A DNA stretch of 64,000 nt from NCBI RefSeq assembly GCF_014202475.1, contig NZ_JACHGV010000001.1:364087-428086 (forward strand), written 5' to 3'. This document shows, one piece after another, positions 1 to 8,909 of this stretch (position 1 is its first letter; each line of letters opens with the position of its first letter). The notes under the pieces were generated by a model. The model saw only the letters and a list, made by a program, of their open reading frames with translations, was not told where the DNA came from and did not search any database. The stretch comes from Streptomyces paradoxus. GTDB lineage: Bacteria; Actinomycetota; Actinomycetes; Streptomycetales; Streptomycetaceae. The position numbers and the translations under genes were made by a program.

Positions 1-1
1 G

Positions 2-1384
2 GACCCCGGTTTCCGCACGGGTGTGAAGGTCGCCGTCGTCGACGCGACCGGCAAGGTCGTCGCCACGGACGTCATCCACCCCCACGTCCCGGCCAACCGC
101 TGGGACGAGGCCATCGCCAAGCTGGCCCGGCTCGCGAAGGAGCACGCGGTCGAGCTGGTCGCCATCGGCAACGGCACCGCGTCCCGTGAGACGGACAAGC
201 TCGCCGGGGAGCTGATCACCAAGCACCCGGAGCTGAAGCTCACGAAGGTGATGGTGTCCGAGGCCGGCGCGTCCGTGTACTCGGCGTCCGCCTTCGCCTC
301 GCAGGAGCTGCCCGACATGGACGTGTCGCTGCGCGGCGCCGTGTCGATCGCCCGCCGGCTCCAGGACCCGCTGGCCGAGCTGGTGAAGATCGACCCCAAG
401 TCGATCGGCGTCGGCCAGTACCAGCACGACCTGTCCGAGGTGAAGCTGTCGCGTTCGCTGGACGCGGTGGTCGAGGACTGTGTGAACGGCGTGGGCGTGG
501 ACGTCAACACGGCGTCGGCCCCGCTGCTCGCCCGGGTCTCCGGCATCACCTCCGGGCTCGCCGAGAACATCGTGGCGCACCGGGACCAGAACGGGCCGTT
601 CAAGGCCCGCGGTGAGCTGAAGAAGGTGGCGCGGCTCGGCCCGAAGGCGTACGAGCAGTGCGCGGGCTTCCTGCGGATCCGCGGCGGTGACGACCCGCTG
701 GACGCGTCGAGCGTGCACCCCGAGGCGTACCCGGTGGTGAGGCGCATGGTGAAGACCACCGGGCAGGAGGTCGCCTCGCTCGTGGGCAACACCGGGGTGC
801 TGCGCTCGCTGAGGCCGCAGGACTTCGTGGACGACACGTTCGGCCTGCCGACGGTCACCGACATCCTGAAGGAGCTCGAGAAGCCGGGCCGCGACCCGCG
901 CCCGGCCTTCAGGACGGCCGCCTTCAAGGAGGGCGTGGAGAAGATCTCCGACCTGTCGTCCGGGATGATCCTGGAGGGCGTCGTGACGAACGTCGCCGCG
1001 TTCGGGGCGTTCGTCGACGTCGGTGTCCACCAGGACGGACTGGTGCACGTCTCCGCGATGTCGAAGACGTTCGTGAAGGACCCGAGGGACGTGGTGAAGC
1101 CCGGGGACATCGTGAAGGTGAAGGTGCTCGACGTCGACATCCCGCGCAAGCGGATCTCGCTGACGCTGCGACTGGAGGACGAGGCGGCCCAGCAGGGGCA
1201 GCAGGGCGGCTCCGGTGAGCGCCGGCAGCGGGGTGGGCGTCCGCCGCAGCAGCGGCAGGGTGGGCGTGGTGGTGGCCGTGGCGGTGGTGGCGGTTCGCGT
1301 CAGGCGCCGCCGCCGGCCAACAGTGCGATGGCTGACGCCTTGCGCCGGGCCGGTCTGGCCGATCCGAAGGACGGGCGTCGCTGA
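2..1384 (+). CDS. tex: Tex-family RNA-binding transcription accessory protein, 3' part
   Basis: The gene enters the window already in frame and its N-terminal half lies upstream. The visible 460 residues follow the Tex order: a YqgF/RNase H-like domain (about 1-115), a helix-hairpin-helix pair (about 160-225, around [15 protein letters not shown]) and a C-terminal S1 RNA-binding domain (about 320-390, [20 protein letters not shown]). An Arg/Gly/Gln-rich tail (about 398-435) follows, as is common in actinobacterial Tex, and probably adds nonspecific nucleic acid binding. Tex is a cytoplasmic nucleic-acid-binding factor linked to transcription and elongation-complex handling; its exact role here is inferred from the family. 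A hairpin sits about 80 bp after the stop. Confidence 0.95.
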   Translation, partial: DPGFRTGVKVAVVDATGKVVATDVIHPHVPANRWDEAIAKLARLAKEHAVELVAIGNGTASRETDKLAGELITKHPELKLTKVMVSEAGASVYSASAFASQELPDMDVSLRGAVSIARRLQDPLAELVKIDPKSIGVGQYQHDLSEVKLSRSLDAVVEDCVNGVGVDVNTASAPLLARVSGITSGLAENIVAHRDQNGPFKARGELKKVARLGPKAYEQCAGFLRIRGGDDPLDASSVHPEAYPVVRRMVKTTGQEVASLVGNTGVLRSLRPQDFVDDTFGLPTVTDILKELEKPGRDPRPAFRTAAFKEGVEKISDLSSGMILEGVVTNVAAFGAFVDVGVHQDGLVHVSAMSKTFVKDPRDVVKPGDIVKVKVLDVDIPRKRISLTLRLEDEAAQQGQQGGSGERRQRGGRPPQQRQGGRGGGRGGGGGSRQAPPPANSAMADALRRAGLADPKDGRR

Positions 1385-1400
1385 CGGTTCGCCATGGGTT

Positions 1401-1460
1401 CTCGGGTTGTGGGGAGCTGCGGGTCCGTCGTGGCTGGTCGCGCAGTTCCCCGCGCCCCTG
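1401..1460 (+). repeat. Streptomyces dispersed intergenic repeat, copy 1
   Basis: The stretch carries the words CTGCGGGTCCGTCGTGGC, GGTCGCGCAG and TTCCCCGCGCCCCT in order. I recognise this series as a short noncoding element scattered between Streptomyces genes. A second, more diverged copy follows pcaF at 49796-49864. It leads directly into a hairpin, so it probably lies in the 3' untranslated region of tex. Confidence 0.6.
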
Positions 1461-1484
1461 GAAAGGGGAGCTTCGCTCCCTTTC
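1461..1484 (+). terminator. Hairpin after tex
   Basis: GAAAGGGGAGC (1461-1471) pairs with GCTCCCTTTC (1475-1484) over ten pairs with one bulged G and a TTC loop. There is no T tract, as is usual in Streptomyces. The position, after tex and before the next start at 1501, fits an intrinsic terminator. Confidence 0.55.
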
Positions 1485-1500
1485 GACCTAGGGTGAGGGC

Positions 1501-2049
1501 ATGTCCGCCATCACCTGGGAAGTGTTCGCGAGCAAGGGGTTCGAGACTGTTTGGACCGAGCTCGGAAACGGCGTGCTGCGGGCGCGCGGGCGGGCCGTAG
1601 GGACCGAACCCGAGCCGTACTGGGTCACGTACGAACTCGACACGGCCGACGGGTTCGTGACCCGTGGGCTGCGGGTGACCGCCGAGACCGCGGGCGAGCT
1701 GCGCACGCTCGACCTGCGGCACGACGGTCACGGTGGGTGGACCGCGGACGGCGAGCCGCTCCCCGCGGTCGGCGGAGCGCTCGACTGCGACCTCGGGCTG
1801 TGCCCGCTCACCAACACCATGCCGGTGCTGCGGCACGGGCTCCACCGGGTGCCCGGCGAGCGGGAGTTCCTGATGGCCTGGGTCTCGGTGCCGGACCTGG
1901 CGGTGCGGCCGTCGCGGCAGACGTACACGCATCTCGGGCCCGGGCGGGTCCGTTTCGCCTCCGGCGACTTCCGGAGCGACCTGGAGTTCGACGAGGAGGG
2001 TTACGTCGTGGACTACCCCTCCCTCGCCACCCGCCTGACGACCCCTTAG
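1501..2049 (+). CDS. Putative glycolipid-binding-fold protein
   Basis: This is a 182-residue soluble protein without a signal peptide or membrane segment. The overall pattern, including the N-terminal ITWEVFASKGFETVW and a central stretch with paired Cys (DCDLGLCPLTNTMPV), matches the small family annotated as putative glycolipid-binding proteins (Pfam PF06475, from memory). That name derives from structure-based ligand guesses, so the ligand and role are open. The ATG is preceded by GGTGAGGG at a usable distance. The gene converges with the ABC-F gene and the two stops overlap by 4 bp, so no separate terminator lies between them. Confidence 0.7.
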   Translation: MSAITWEVFASKGFETVWTELGNGVLRARGRAVGTEPEPYWVTYELDTADGFVTRGLRVTAETAGELRTLDLRHDGHGGWTADGEPLPAVGGALDCDLGLCPLTNTMPVLRHGLHRVPGEREFLMAWVSVPDLAVRPSRQTYTHLGPGRVRFASGDFRSDLEFDEEGYVVDYPSLATRLTTP

Positions 2050-3686
2050 CGTTCGGTCACCTTGCCGTCCGCCACCTCCAGGCGGCGGGTGACGTGCACG
2101 GCGTCCAGCATGCGGCGGTCGTGGGTGACCAGCAGGAGGGTGCCCTCGTAGGCGTCGAGGGCGGACTCCAGCTGCTCGATGGCCGGCAGGTCGAGGTGGT
2201 TGGTCGGCTCGTCGAGGACCAGGAGGTTGACGCCCCGGCCCTGGAGCAGCGCCAGGGCGGCGCGGGTGCGCTCGCCCGGGGAGAGGCTCGCCGCGGGGCG
2301 CAGGACGTGGTCCGTCTTGAGGCCGAACTTGGCCAGGAGGGTGCGGATCTCGACCGGTTCGGTGTCCGGGACGGCCGCGCGGAAGGCGTCGAGCAGTGAC
2401 TCCTCGCCGTGGAACAGCTTGCGGGCCTGGTCGACCTCGCCGAGCAGGACGCCCGAGCCGAGCGCGGCGTGCCCGGCGTCCAGCGGGACCCGGCCGAGGA
2501 GGGCGGCCAGCAGCGTGGACTTTCCTGCGCCGTTCGCGCCCGTCACCGCCACCCGGTCCGCCCAGTCGATCTGCAGGGAGACGGGGCCGAGGACGAAGCC
2601 GCCGCGGCGCACCTCGGCGTCCCGCAGGGTCGCGACGACGGCGCCCGAGCGCGGGGCCGACGCGATCTCCATGCGCAGTTCCCACTCCTTGCGTGGCTCT
2701 TCGACGACCTCCAGGCGCTCGATCATGCGCTGGGTCTGGCGGGCCTTCGCGGCCTGCTTCTCGCTGGCCTCGCTGCGGAACTTGCGGCCGATCTTGTCGT
2801 TGTCGTTGCCCGCCTTGCGGCGCGCGTTCTTGACCCCCTTGTCCATCCAGGAGCGCTGCATCTGCGCGCGGTCCTGGAGGGCGGATTTCTTGTCGGCGTA
2901 CTCCTCGAACTCGTCGCGGGCGTGCCGGCGGGCGACCTCCCGCTCCTCCAGGTAGGCCTCGTAGCCACCCCCGAAGAGGTTGATCTGCCGCTGGACGAGG
3001 TCGAGTTCGAGGACCTTGGTGACGGTGCGGGTGAGGAACTCGCGGTCGTGGCTGACGACCACCGTCCCGGCGCGCAGGCCGCTCACGAAGCGTTCGAGGC
3101 GCTCCAGGCCGTCCAGGTCGAGGTCGTTGGTCGGCTCGTCGAGGAGGAAGACGTCGTAGCGGGACAGCAGCAGGGAGGCGAGGCCGGCGCGGGCCGCCTG
3201 GCCGCCGGACAAGGACGTCATCGGCTGGTCCAGGCCGACCGCGAGGCCGAGGGAGTCGGCGACCTCCTCCGCGCGTTCGTCGAGGTCGGCGCCGCCGAGG
3301 CCGAGCCAGCGCTCCAGACTGGTGGCGTAGGCGTCGTCGGCGCCGGGCGCCCCGTCGACGAGGGCCTGGGTCGCCTCGTCCATGGTGCGCTGCGCCTCGG
3401 CGACGCCGGTGCGGCGGGCCAGGAACGCCCGTACGGTCTCGCCGGGCCGGCGGTCCGGCTCCTGCGGGAGGTGGCCGACGGTGGCGGCCGGCGGGGACAG
3501 GCGCAGTTCGCCCTGTTCGGGTGCGGTGAGCCCGGCGAGCATCCTGAGCAGGGTGGACTTGCCCGCGCCGTTGGCTCCGACCAGGCCGATCACGTCGCCG
3601 GGCGCGACGACCAGGTCGAGTCCGGTGAACAGGGAGCGGTCGCCGTGGCCGGCGGCGAGGTTCTTGGCGACGAGGGTGGCAGTCAT
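2046..3686 (-). CDS. ABC-F family ATPase
   Basis: This 546-residue protein has two ABC ATPase domains in tandem and no membrane segments, which defines the ribosome-associated ABC-F class rather than a transporter. The first domain has Walker A GANGAGKST (about 38-46), signature LSGGQ and Walker B VFLLDEPTNDLD. A charged linker rich in Lys/Arg (about 255-335) follows. The second domain has GANGAGKST, a variant signature LSPGE and LLVLDEPTNHLD. Family members act on the ribosomal E site as translation factors or antibiotic-protection proteins. Sequence alone does not say which; the GC-rich housekeeping context favours a translation factor. The start ATG lies at 3686. Confidence 0.9.
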   Translation of the reverse strand: MTATLVAKNLAAGHGDRSLFTGLDLVVAPGDVIGLVGANGAGKSTLLRMLAGLTAPEQGELRLSPPAATVGHLPQEPDRRPGETVRAFLARRTGVAEAQRTMDEATQALVDGAPGADDAYATSLERWLGLGGADLDERAEEVADSLGLAVGLDQPMTSLSGGQAARAGLASLLLSRYDVFLLDEPTNDLDLDGLERLERFVSGLRAGTVVVSHDREFLTRTVTKVLELDLVQRQINLFGGGYEAYLEEREVARRHARDEFEEYADKKSALQDRAQMQRSWMDKGVKNARRKAGNDNDKIGRKFRSEASEKQAAKARQTQRMIERLEVVEEPRKEWELRMEIASAPRSGAVVATLRDAEVRRGGFVLGPVSLQIDWADRVAVTGANGAGKSTLLAALLGRVPLDAGHAALGSGVLLGEVDQARKLFHGEESLLDAFRAAVPDTEPVEIRTLLAKFGLKTDHVLRPAASLSPGERTRAALALLQGRGVNLLVLDEPTNHLDLPAIEQLESALDAYEGTLLLVTHDRRMLDAVHVTRRLEVADGKVTER

Positions 3687-3715
3687 CAGAGCGCCGATCC
3701 TAACGGCCGGGCCGC

Positions 3716-4738
3716 TCAGTGGTTCACGGCCGCCACCAGGACGCTTCCGGAGGTGCGGGCCACGACGAACGACCGCCCCCGGACCGATCTCGGGTCGAGG
3801 GCGACGCGGTGGCGGCCCGCTTCGAGGACGCCGTCGAAGACCTCGTGGGTGTGGGTGCGGGAGAGCCGGTCGAGGCGGTAGACGGTGAGGGTGACGCGGC
3901 AGGCGGAGGTGACCTCCACGTCCGCGCCGCCGTCGGCGGCGGTGAGGCCGGTGAGGCGGCGCCGGCCGGCCGGGCTGCGGTCCAGGGCGTGTTCGATCTG
4001 GGCGACGAGGAGCGGGACGATCGGGGCGAGGCCGTCGACGTGGGCGACCGGCACCCCGGCGCGTTCGAAGGCGCGGCGGACGGCGGCACGTTCCTGCTCT
4101 CCGGCCGCGTGGCCGAAGGCGACGGCGCCGTAGCCGCGGAGTTCCTCCGGGGGTACGCCGTCGGCGTCATGGGCGATGTCGGCGCCGACACCGATGGTGC
4201 GCAATGCGGCGGCGAGCTTGGCGAGGACGGCCACGCGAGAGCCGATCAGCAGCACGCGGCGGCAGGGGTCGGGCGCGGAGCCGTTCAGCAGGGCGCCCAG
4301 CGCCGTCCGGTACTCGGCGCCGCGGAACCGGAACGGGCCGATGCCGTGGTAGCCGTTGAGCTCCAGATCGGCGTGTTCATCGGTCTGCCAGGCGAAGTCC
4401 CGCCAGATGAAGTCCTCACCGTCACTCTGGATGACGGCGGTGACGGCTCCGCAGGCCAGGTCCTCGCACTCGGGACAGCCGTAGACGACGTAACGGCCGC
4501 CGGGCAGCGGGGCCTCGCTCTCCAGGAGCAGGCTGCGGACCTGTGCGGTGAAGATCGCGGGAGGGACGTCGGAGGCGAGCGGGGAAACCGCGTCGAGGTC
4601 GGAGAGCTGGAACAGCAGCGGGCGTCCGTCGACGATGAAGTCCACGAAGTCCCGGTGGACCTGGTAACCACCGTCGTTGAGGACTCCCCCGGCCCGCATC
4701 GCGGGAGCCAGGCCGAAGGTCGCGTACTCGGCACACAT
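3716..4738 (-). CDS. Conserved protein of unknown function, two-part
   Basis: I do not recognise this 340-residue protein firmly. The N-terminal half (about 1-185) contains two close Cys (YGCPECEDLACG) and reads like a small-ligand or barrel domain. The C-terminal half has a Rossmann-like strand and turn (RRVLLIGSRVAVLAKLAAAL, about 195-215) and may be why relatives are labelled oxidoreductases, but no complete dinucleotide motif is seen. I chose the ATG at 4738 (MCAEYATF). The longer reading from 4780 would run into the short divergent promoter region of the next gene and adds residues without family character. It is divergent from the flavoprotein gene at 4805. Confidence 0.6.
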   Translation of the reverse strand: MCAEYATFGLAPAMRAGGVLNDGGYQVHRDFVDFIVDGRPLLFQLSDLDAVSPLASDVPPAIFTAQVRSLLLESEAPLPGGRYVVYGCPECEDLACGAVTAVIQSDGEDFIWRDFAWQTDEHADLELNGYHGIGPFRFRGAEYRTALGALLNGSAPDPCRRVLLIGSRVAVLAKLAAALRTIGVGADIAHDADGVPPEELRGYGAVAFGHAAGEQERAAVRRAFERAGVPVAHVDGLAPIVPLLVAQIEHALDRSPAGRRRLTGLTAADGGADVEVTSACRVTLTVYRLDRLSRTHTHEVFDGVLEAGRHRVALDPRSVRGRSFVVARTSGSVLVAAVNH

Positions 4739-4792
4739 GCTGTGAGTATCCCCACACTGCGCGTGATGTGAGCACGGCATGACACATTCCGC

Positions 4793-4798
4793 TACGGT
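4793..4798 (+). promoter_or_regulatory. Candidate -10 box giving a leaderless flavoprotein mRNA
   Basis: TACGGT fits the Streptomyces housekeeping pattern TANNNT and ends 6 bp before the ATG at 4805. No Shine-Dalgarno sequence lies between, so transcription may start at or next to the start codon. No convincing -35 box is visible at the right distance. Confidence 0.4.
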
Positions 4799-4804
4799 CC
4801 CGGC

Positions 4805-5755
4805 ATGGCGAGCGACGCGAGTGGCGAGATCGTGGTGGTCGGGGGCGGGGTGGTCGGGCTGACGACGGCCCTGGCTCTCGTCGCGCGCGGGTGGCGGGTG
4901 CGGGTGTGGACGCGGGACCCCGTCGAGGCGACCACCTCAGCCGTTGCGGGTGCGCTGTGGTGGCCGTACCGGATCGAGCCGGTCGCGACGGCTCGGATGT
5001 GGGCGCTGCGGTCGCTGGAGGTGTACGAGGAGCTGGCCGCGCGGGACGAACCGGCCGGCGTACGCATGGTCGAAGGGGTACAGGGCGAGACCCGCCTCGA
5101 CGAGGCCGACGCGTGGCTGGCGGGCCGGGTGCCGGGGCTGCGGGCGGCCACGGCCGGCGAATACGCGGGCACGGGCCTCTGGGTGCGGCTGCCGCTCATC
5201 GACATGCCGGTCCATCTGCGGTGGCTTCGGGAGCGGTTCGTCGCGGCGGGGGGTGTGGTCGAGACGCACGCGGTGTCCGGGTTCGCGGAGGTGGACGCGC
5301 CGGTCGTGGTCAACTGCACGGGGCTCGCCGCGCGGGAGCTGGTGCCGGACCTCTCCGTGCGGCCGGTGCGGGGGCAGCTGGTCGTCGTGGAGAACCCGGG
5401 GATCGACACCTGGCTGGTCTCCACCGACGCGGCCGGGGAGCACGCGTACCTGTTCCCGCAGCCGGGCGGGCTCGTGCTCGGCGGTACGTCCGAGGAGGAC
5501 GCCTGGTCGCTGGAGCCCGACCCCGCGACGGCCGAGGCGATCGTCCGCCGCTGCGCGGCGCTCAGGCCGGAGATCGCCGGGGCCCGTGTGCTGGAGCACC
5601 GGGTCGGTCTGCGGCCCACCCGTCCGGCGGTCCGGCTGGAGCGCGACGCCCTGCCGGACGGGCGGCTCCTGGTGCACAACTACGGCCACGGCGGTGGGGG
5701 CGTCACCGTGGCCTGGGGGTGCGCGGAGGAGGCGGCCCGGCTGGTGGCCGGCTGA
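4805..5755 (+). CDS. D-amino-acid oxidase-like FAD flavoprotein
   Basis: This 316-residue protein would oxidatively deaminate D-amino acids to 2-oxo acids with transfer of electrons to oxygen. It has an N-terminal FAD-binding dinucleotide motif (VVVGGGVVGLTTALAL, about 10-26) and an internal VRPVRGQLVVVENPG segment. The C-terminal signature is RPAVRLE followed by HNYGHGGGGVTVAWGCA (about 290-305), typical of D-amino-acid oxidases and sarcosine-oxidase relatives. No signal peptide is seen, so it is cytoplasmic. The substrate is inferred from the family and not proven. The ATG lacks an upstream Shine-Dalgarno sequence and may be leaderless. Confidence 0.85.
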   Translation: MASDASGEIVVVGGGVVGLTTALALVARGWRVRVWTRDPVEATTSAVAGALWWPYRIEPVATARMWALRSLEVYEELAARDEPAGVRMVEGVQGETRLDEADAWLAGRVPGLRAATAGEYAGTGLWVRLPLIDMPVHLRWLRERFVAAGGVVETHAVSGFAEVDAPVVVNCTGLAARELVPDLSVRPVRGQLVVVENPGIDTWLVSTDAAGEHAYLFPQPGGLVLGGTSEEDAWSLEPDPATAEAIVRRCAALRPEIAGARVLEHRVGLRPTRPAVRLERDALPDGRLLVHNYGHGGGGVTVAWGCAEEAARLVAG

Positions 5756-5778
5756 GCGCGACCCCATGGGAACGGCAA

Positions 5779-5810
5779 GGGCGGTCCGGGTCGTGGGACC
5801 CGGACCGCCC
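5779..5810. terminator. Bidirectional terminator hairpin
   Basis: GGGCGGTCCGGGTC (5779-5792) is the exact reverse complement of 5797-5810, giving a 14-bp perfect stem with a GTGG loop. It lies between two convergent genes and can serve both. Confidence 0.85.
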
Positions 5811-5824
5811 GCTGCCTTTCGGGA

Positions 5825-7549
5825 TCAGTGCTTGCCGATCGGGTCGCCCTCCACGTCCGGGCCGCGGCCCGGGCCGACGCGGAACTCGAACTCGCCGTCG
5901 TACTTCTTGTGTCCCTCCATGACGGCCATCTCGACGGCCTCGGAGCCCATCTGCTCACGCACGATCACCGGGTCGCGGCGAAGGTCGCGCATCAGGGCGA
6001 CGCACATGAAGATCATCACGATGACGAAGGGGGCAGCCGCGAGGATCGTGAGGTTCTGCAGACCGGTCAGGGCGTCGCCCTGACCGCTGCCGACGAGCAG
6101 CATGATCGCGGCCACCGCACCGGTGACCACGCCCCAGAACACCACCACGAAGCGGCCGGGTTCGAGGGCGCCCTTCTGCGACAGGGTGCCCATGACGATC
6201 GAGGCCGCGTCGGCGCCCGAGACGAAGAAGATGCCGACGAGGATCATCACGAGCAGGCTCGTGACGGTGGCGATGGGGAACTGCTGGAGCACGCCGAAGA
6301 GCTGGCCCTCCGGGGTCGCCTCCTTGCCGAGCTGCCCCTCCTCCTGCATCTTCATCGCCGAGCCGCCGAAGATCGCGAACCAGATCAGGCTGACCGTGCT
6401 GGGCACGAGGATGACCCCGCCGACGAACTGGCGGATCGTGCGGCCGCGGCTGATGCGGGCGATGAACATGCCGACGAACGGCGTCCAGGAGATCCACCAC
6501 GCCCAGTAGAAGACCGTCCAGCTGCCCAGCCAGTCGGCGACGCCCTCGCCGCCGCTCGCCTCGGTCCGGCCGGCCAGCTGGGGCAGGTCGCCGAGGTAGG
6601 CGAAGACCGAGGTGGGCAGCAGGTCGAGGACGATGATGGTCGGGCCCGCCACGAACACGAACAGGGCGAGCACCAGCGCCAGCACCATGTTGGTGTTGGA
6701 CAGCCACTGGATGCCCTTCTCGACGCCGGAGATCGCGGACGCGACGAAGGCCAGGGTCAGCACCGCGATGATCGTGACGAGCAGCCCGGTGCTCACCTTG
6801 TCCATCCACTTCAGCTCCTGCACACCGGAGCCGATCTGGAGCGCGCCGAGCCCCAGGGAGGCGGCGGAGCCGAAGACGGTCGCGATGATCGCGAGGACGT
6901 CGATGGCCCGGCCGATGCCGCCGTTGGCGTTCTTCTTGCCGATCAGCGGGGTGAAGACGGCGCTGATGGTCTGCCGGCGCCGCCTGCGGAAGGTGCTGTA
7001 GGCGATGGCGAGGCCCACCACCGCGTAGATCGCCCAGGGGTGGAGCGTCCAGTGGAACAGGGTGGTGGCCATGGCCGTCTCCATGCGATCGCCGGAGTCG
7101 GCCGGGTTGGATCCCGGCGGGGGCGTGCCGTAGTGCGACAGCGGCTCGCTCACGCCGTAGAACATCAGGCCGATGCCCATGCCCGCGCTGAACATCATCG
7201 CGACCCAGGACACCGTGCGGAACTCGGGTTCCTCGCCCTCCGCGCCGAGGTGGATACGGCCGTAGCGGCTGATCGCGAGCCAGAGGGCGAAGACCACGAA
7301 GCCCGAGGCGGCGAGCATGAACGCCCAGCCGCCGTTGTGCATCAGGCCGCTGAGCATGCTGGTGGAGACGTCTTCGAGCGAGTCGGTCGCCGCGGCGCCC
7401 CAGACCACGAAGGCGAGGGTGAGCACCGCCGTGACGCCGAAGACGATGCGGTCGGTCTGCGGCCGGTCCTGACCGGGCAGGCCCGCTTCCGACCCCGGCA
7501 GCGCGACTCCGTCTGGGGAGTCCTTGTCGCTTGGTCGTTCTTGCGTCAC
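5825..7549 (-). CDS. BCCT-family betaine/choline/carnitine transporter
   Basis: This 574-residue polytopic membrane protein has about 12 hydrophobic helices. It carries the BCCT signature region FYWAWWISWTPFVGMFIARI (about 340-360), followed by the conserved SRGRTIRQF. The family imports betaine, choline, carnitine or similar quaternary amines with Na+ or H+, usually for osmoprotection. The charged C-terminal tail may sense osmotic state as in BetP (inference). I placed the start at the GTG at 7549 because GAGAGG lies 8 bp upstream. The GTG three codons earlier would overlap that ribosome-binding site. Confidence 0.92.
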   Translation of the reverse strand: MTQERPSDKDSPDGVALPGSEAGLPGQDRPQTDRIVFGVTAVLTLAFVVWGAAATDSLEDVSTSMLSGLMHNGGWAFMLAASGFVVFALWLAISRYGRIHLGAEGEEPEFRTVSWVAMMFSAGMGIGLMFYGVSEPLSHYGTPPPGSNPADSGDRMETAMATTLFHWTLHPWAIYAVVGLAIAYSTFRRRRRQTISAVFTPLIGKKNANGGIGRAIDVLAIIATVFGSAASLGLGALQIGSGVQELKWMDKVSTGLLVTIIAVLTLAFVASAISGVEKGIQWLSNTNMVLALVLALFVFVAGPTIIVLDLLPTSVFAYLGDLPQLAGRTEASGGEGVADWLGSWTVFYWAWWISWTPFVGMFIARISRGRTIRQFVGGVILVPSTVSLIWFAIFGGSAMKMQEEGQLGKEATPEGQLFGVLQQFPIATVTSLLVMILVGIFFVSGADAASIVMGTLSQKGALEPGRFVVVFWGVVTGAVAAIMLLVGSGQGDALTGLQNLTILAAAPFVIVMIFMCVALMRDLRRDPVIVREQMGSEAVEMAVMEGHKKYDGEFEFRVGPGRGPDVEGDPIGKH

Positions 7550-7634
7550 AGGCGGCACCTCTCATCTGGGAAAGCAGGGGAGGACGCAGGTCCTCCGTAA
7601 CGCTGCTACCACGTGTGGCGGAATTTCACCCCTC

Positions 7635-8909
7635 TCAGCATGCGGTTTCGGATGAACCTCCGGTCAGGTGGTACTCGGCCCGGTCGTCGAGCAGTAGCGG
7701 CACGAGCGCCCGCAGGGGCTGGCGCAGGGGGACGAGCACGCCGTCGCGGTCCTTGCGCACGCGCACGCCGTGCAGGGCGAGTTCGTCGCCCACCTCGGCG
7801 TACTGGGCGGCGGTGAGCCGATAGCCGCAGGGCGGGTTCTGGATGATGTGCCCCGGTTCGGGCGGGTCGTTGTCGGCGCCGCCGACGTAGACCGGGCCCG
7901 TGTCGGCGTACCCGGCGAGCCGGGCGCCGGTCGTCGCCGTCTCGATCCGGCCGCGGCGCTGGTCGGTGTAGCCGAACAGCCCCTTCAGGGCATCGAGCTG
8001 TGAGGTGACCCTGCGCCGGTTGTTCAGGGCCTCGTCCGCCTTCTCCGCGTCGGTGAGCGGGTCCACGCGGCTCTCGATGAGCAGCCCGACGGAGTGCTTC
8101 ACACCGGACATGTTGCGCAGAATGCGCTCCTGTCCGTCGCCGGCGACCTGTTTGACCGGCTCACCGGTCTCCGGGTCGGTCCAGATGCCGTAGGTGCCGG
8201 TCGAGTGGCCGGCCCGCCGGGCGGCGGGCCGGACGTACGCCTCGGACAGGGTCCTGGCCTCGTCGTGGACGGCCTCGTGGGTGTTGAGGTTGCGCGGCCA
8301 CAGGTCGAAGAGGTCCTTGTCGTAGTACGGCGGGGTGGCGCCGTACTCGTGCAGGTCGTAGACGACGTCGGGGCGGTGGTCGCGGATGAGGGCGGCCAGG
8401 GCGCGGCCCTCGGCGGTCTTCAGGGCGAGGTGGTCGCGGTTGATGTCGACGCCGTCGCCGTTGCCCCGGGTGTTCGCGGCCCGGCCGTCCGGGTTGGCGG
8501 TGGGCACGACCAGGACCGTGGTGCGGTCCAGGAAGCGCCGGGTGCGGCTGTCGCGGGCGTACGCGAGGTCGCGGACGGTGGTCAGGCAGGCCTCGCGGCC
8601 GGAGGGTTCGTCGCCGTGCTGGCTGCAGACGAGCAGCACCTTGCCGGCGCTCGGGCGGGTGCCGATGCGCACCAGCTGGAGCGGGCGGCCCTGCTTCGTC
8701 GTGCCGAAGCTGGTCATGGAGACGCGGCCGCTGGAGCGGTCGACCGCCTTGAGGAAGTCCTGCTCCTCGGGCTGCGTGGTCCAGCGGGCGCCGTTCGACT
8801 GTTCGAAGCCGGTGCGCGGCGGGGAGTCCGGGGCCGCCTGGGCCGGTGCGGCGACCAGGGAGGCCGTGAGGGCGGCCGCGGTCAGGACGAGGGCGCCGGC
8901 GCGGGTCAC
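7635..8909 (-). CDS. Secreted M14-family zinc carboxypeptidase
   Basis: A Sec signal peptide (about 1-26, ending AQAAP) is followed by an M14 metallocarboxypeptidase domain in 424 residues. The zinc ligands are visible as His and Glu in SQHGDEPSG and a third His in YDLHEYG. The substrate-binding [21 protein letters not shown] segment and a catalytic Glu candidate in LLIESRVDP are also present. It should trim C-terminal residues from extracellular peptides. Its GTG start overlaps the stop of the upstream S15 gene by 4 bp (GTGA), so the two are translationally coupled and likely cooperate in peptide breakdown outside the cell. Confidence 0.92.
   Translation of the reverse strand: MTRAGALVLTAAALTASLVAAPAQAAPDSPPRTGFEQSNGARWTTQPEEQDFLKAVDRSSGRVSMTSFGTTKQGRPLQLVRIGTRPSAGKVLLVCSQHGDEPSGREACLTTVRDLAYARDSRTRRFLDRTTVLVVPTANPDGRAANTRGNGDGVDINRDHLALKTAEGRALAALIRDHRPDVVYDLHEYGATPPYYDKDLFDLWPRNLNTHEAVHDEARTLSEAYVRPAARRAGHSTGTYGIWTDPETGEPVKQVAGDGQERILRNMSGVKHSVGLLIESRVDPLTDAEKADEALNNRRRVTSQLDALKGLFGYTDQRRGRIETATTGARLAGYADTGPVYVGGADNDPPEPGHIIQNPPCGYRLTAAQYAEVGDELALHGVRVRKDRDGVLVPLRQPLRALVPLLLDDRAEYHLTGGSSETAC

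Noticed and set aside
2046..3686. ABC-F gene at 2 kb as part of an antibiotic cluster
   Set aside because: No biosynthetic, transporter or regulatory neighbours and no leader structure; a housekeeping translation factor is more likely.
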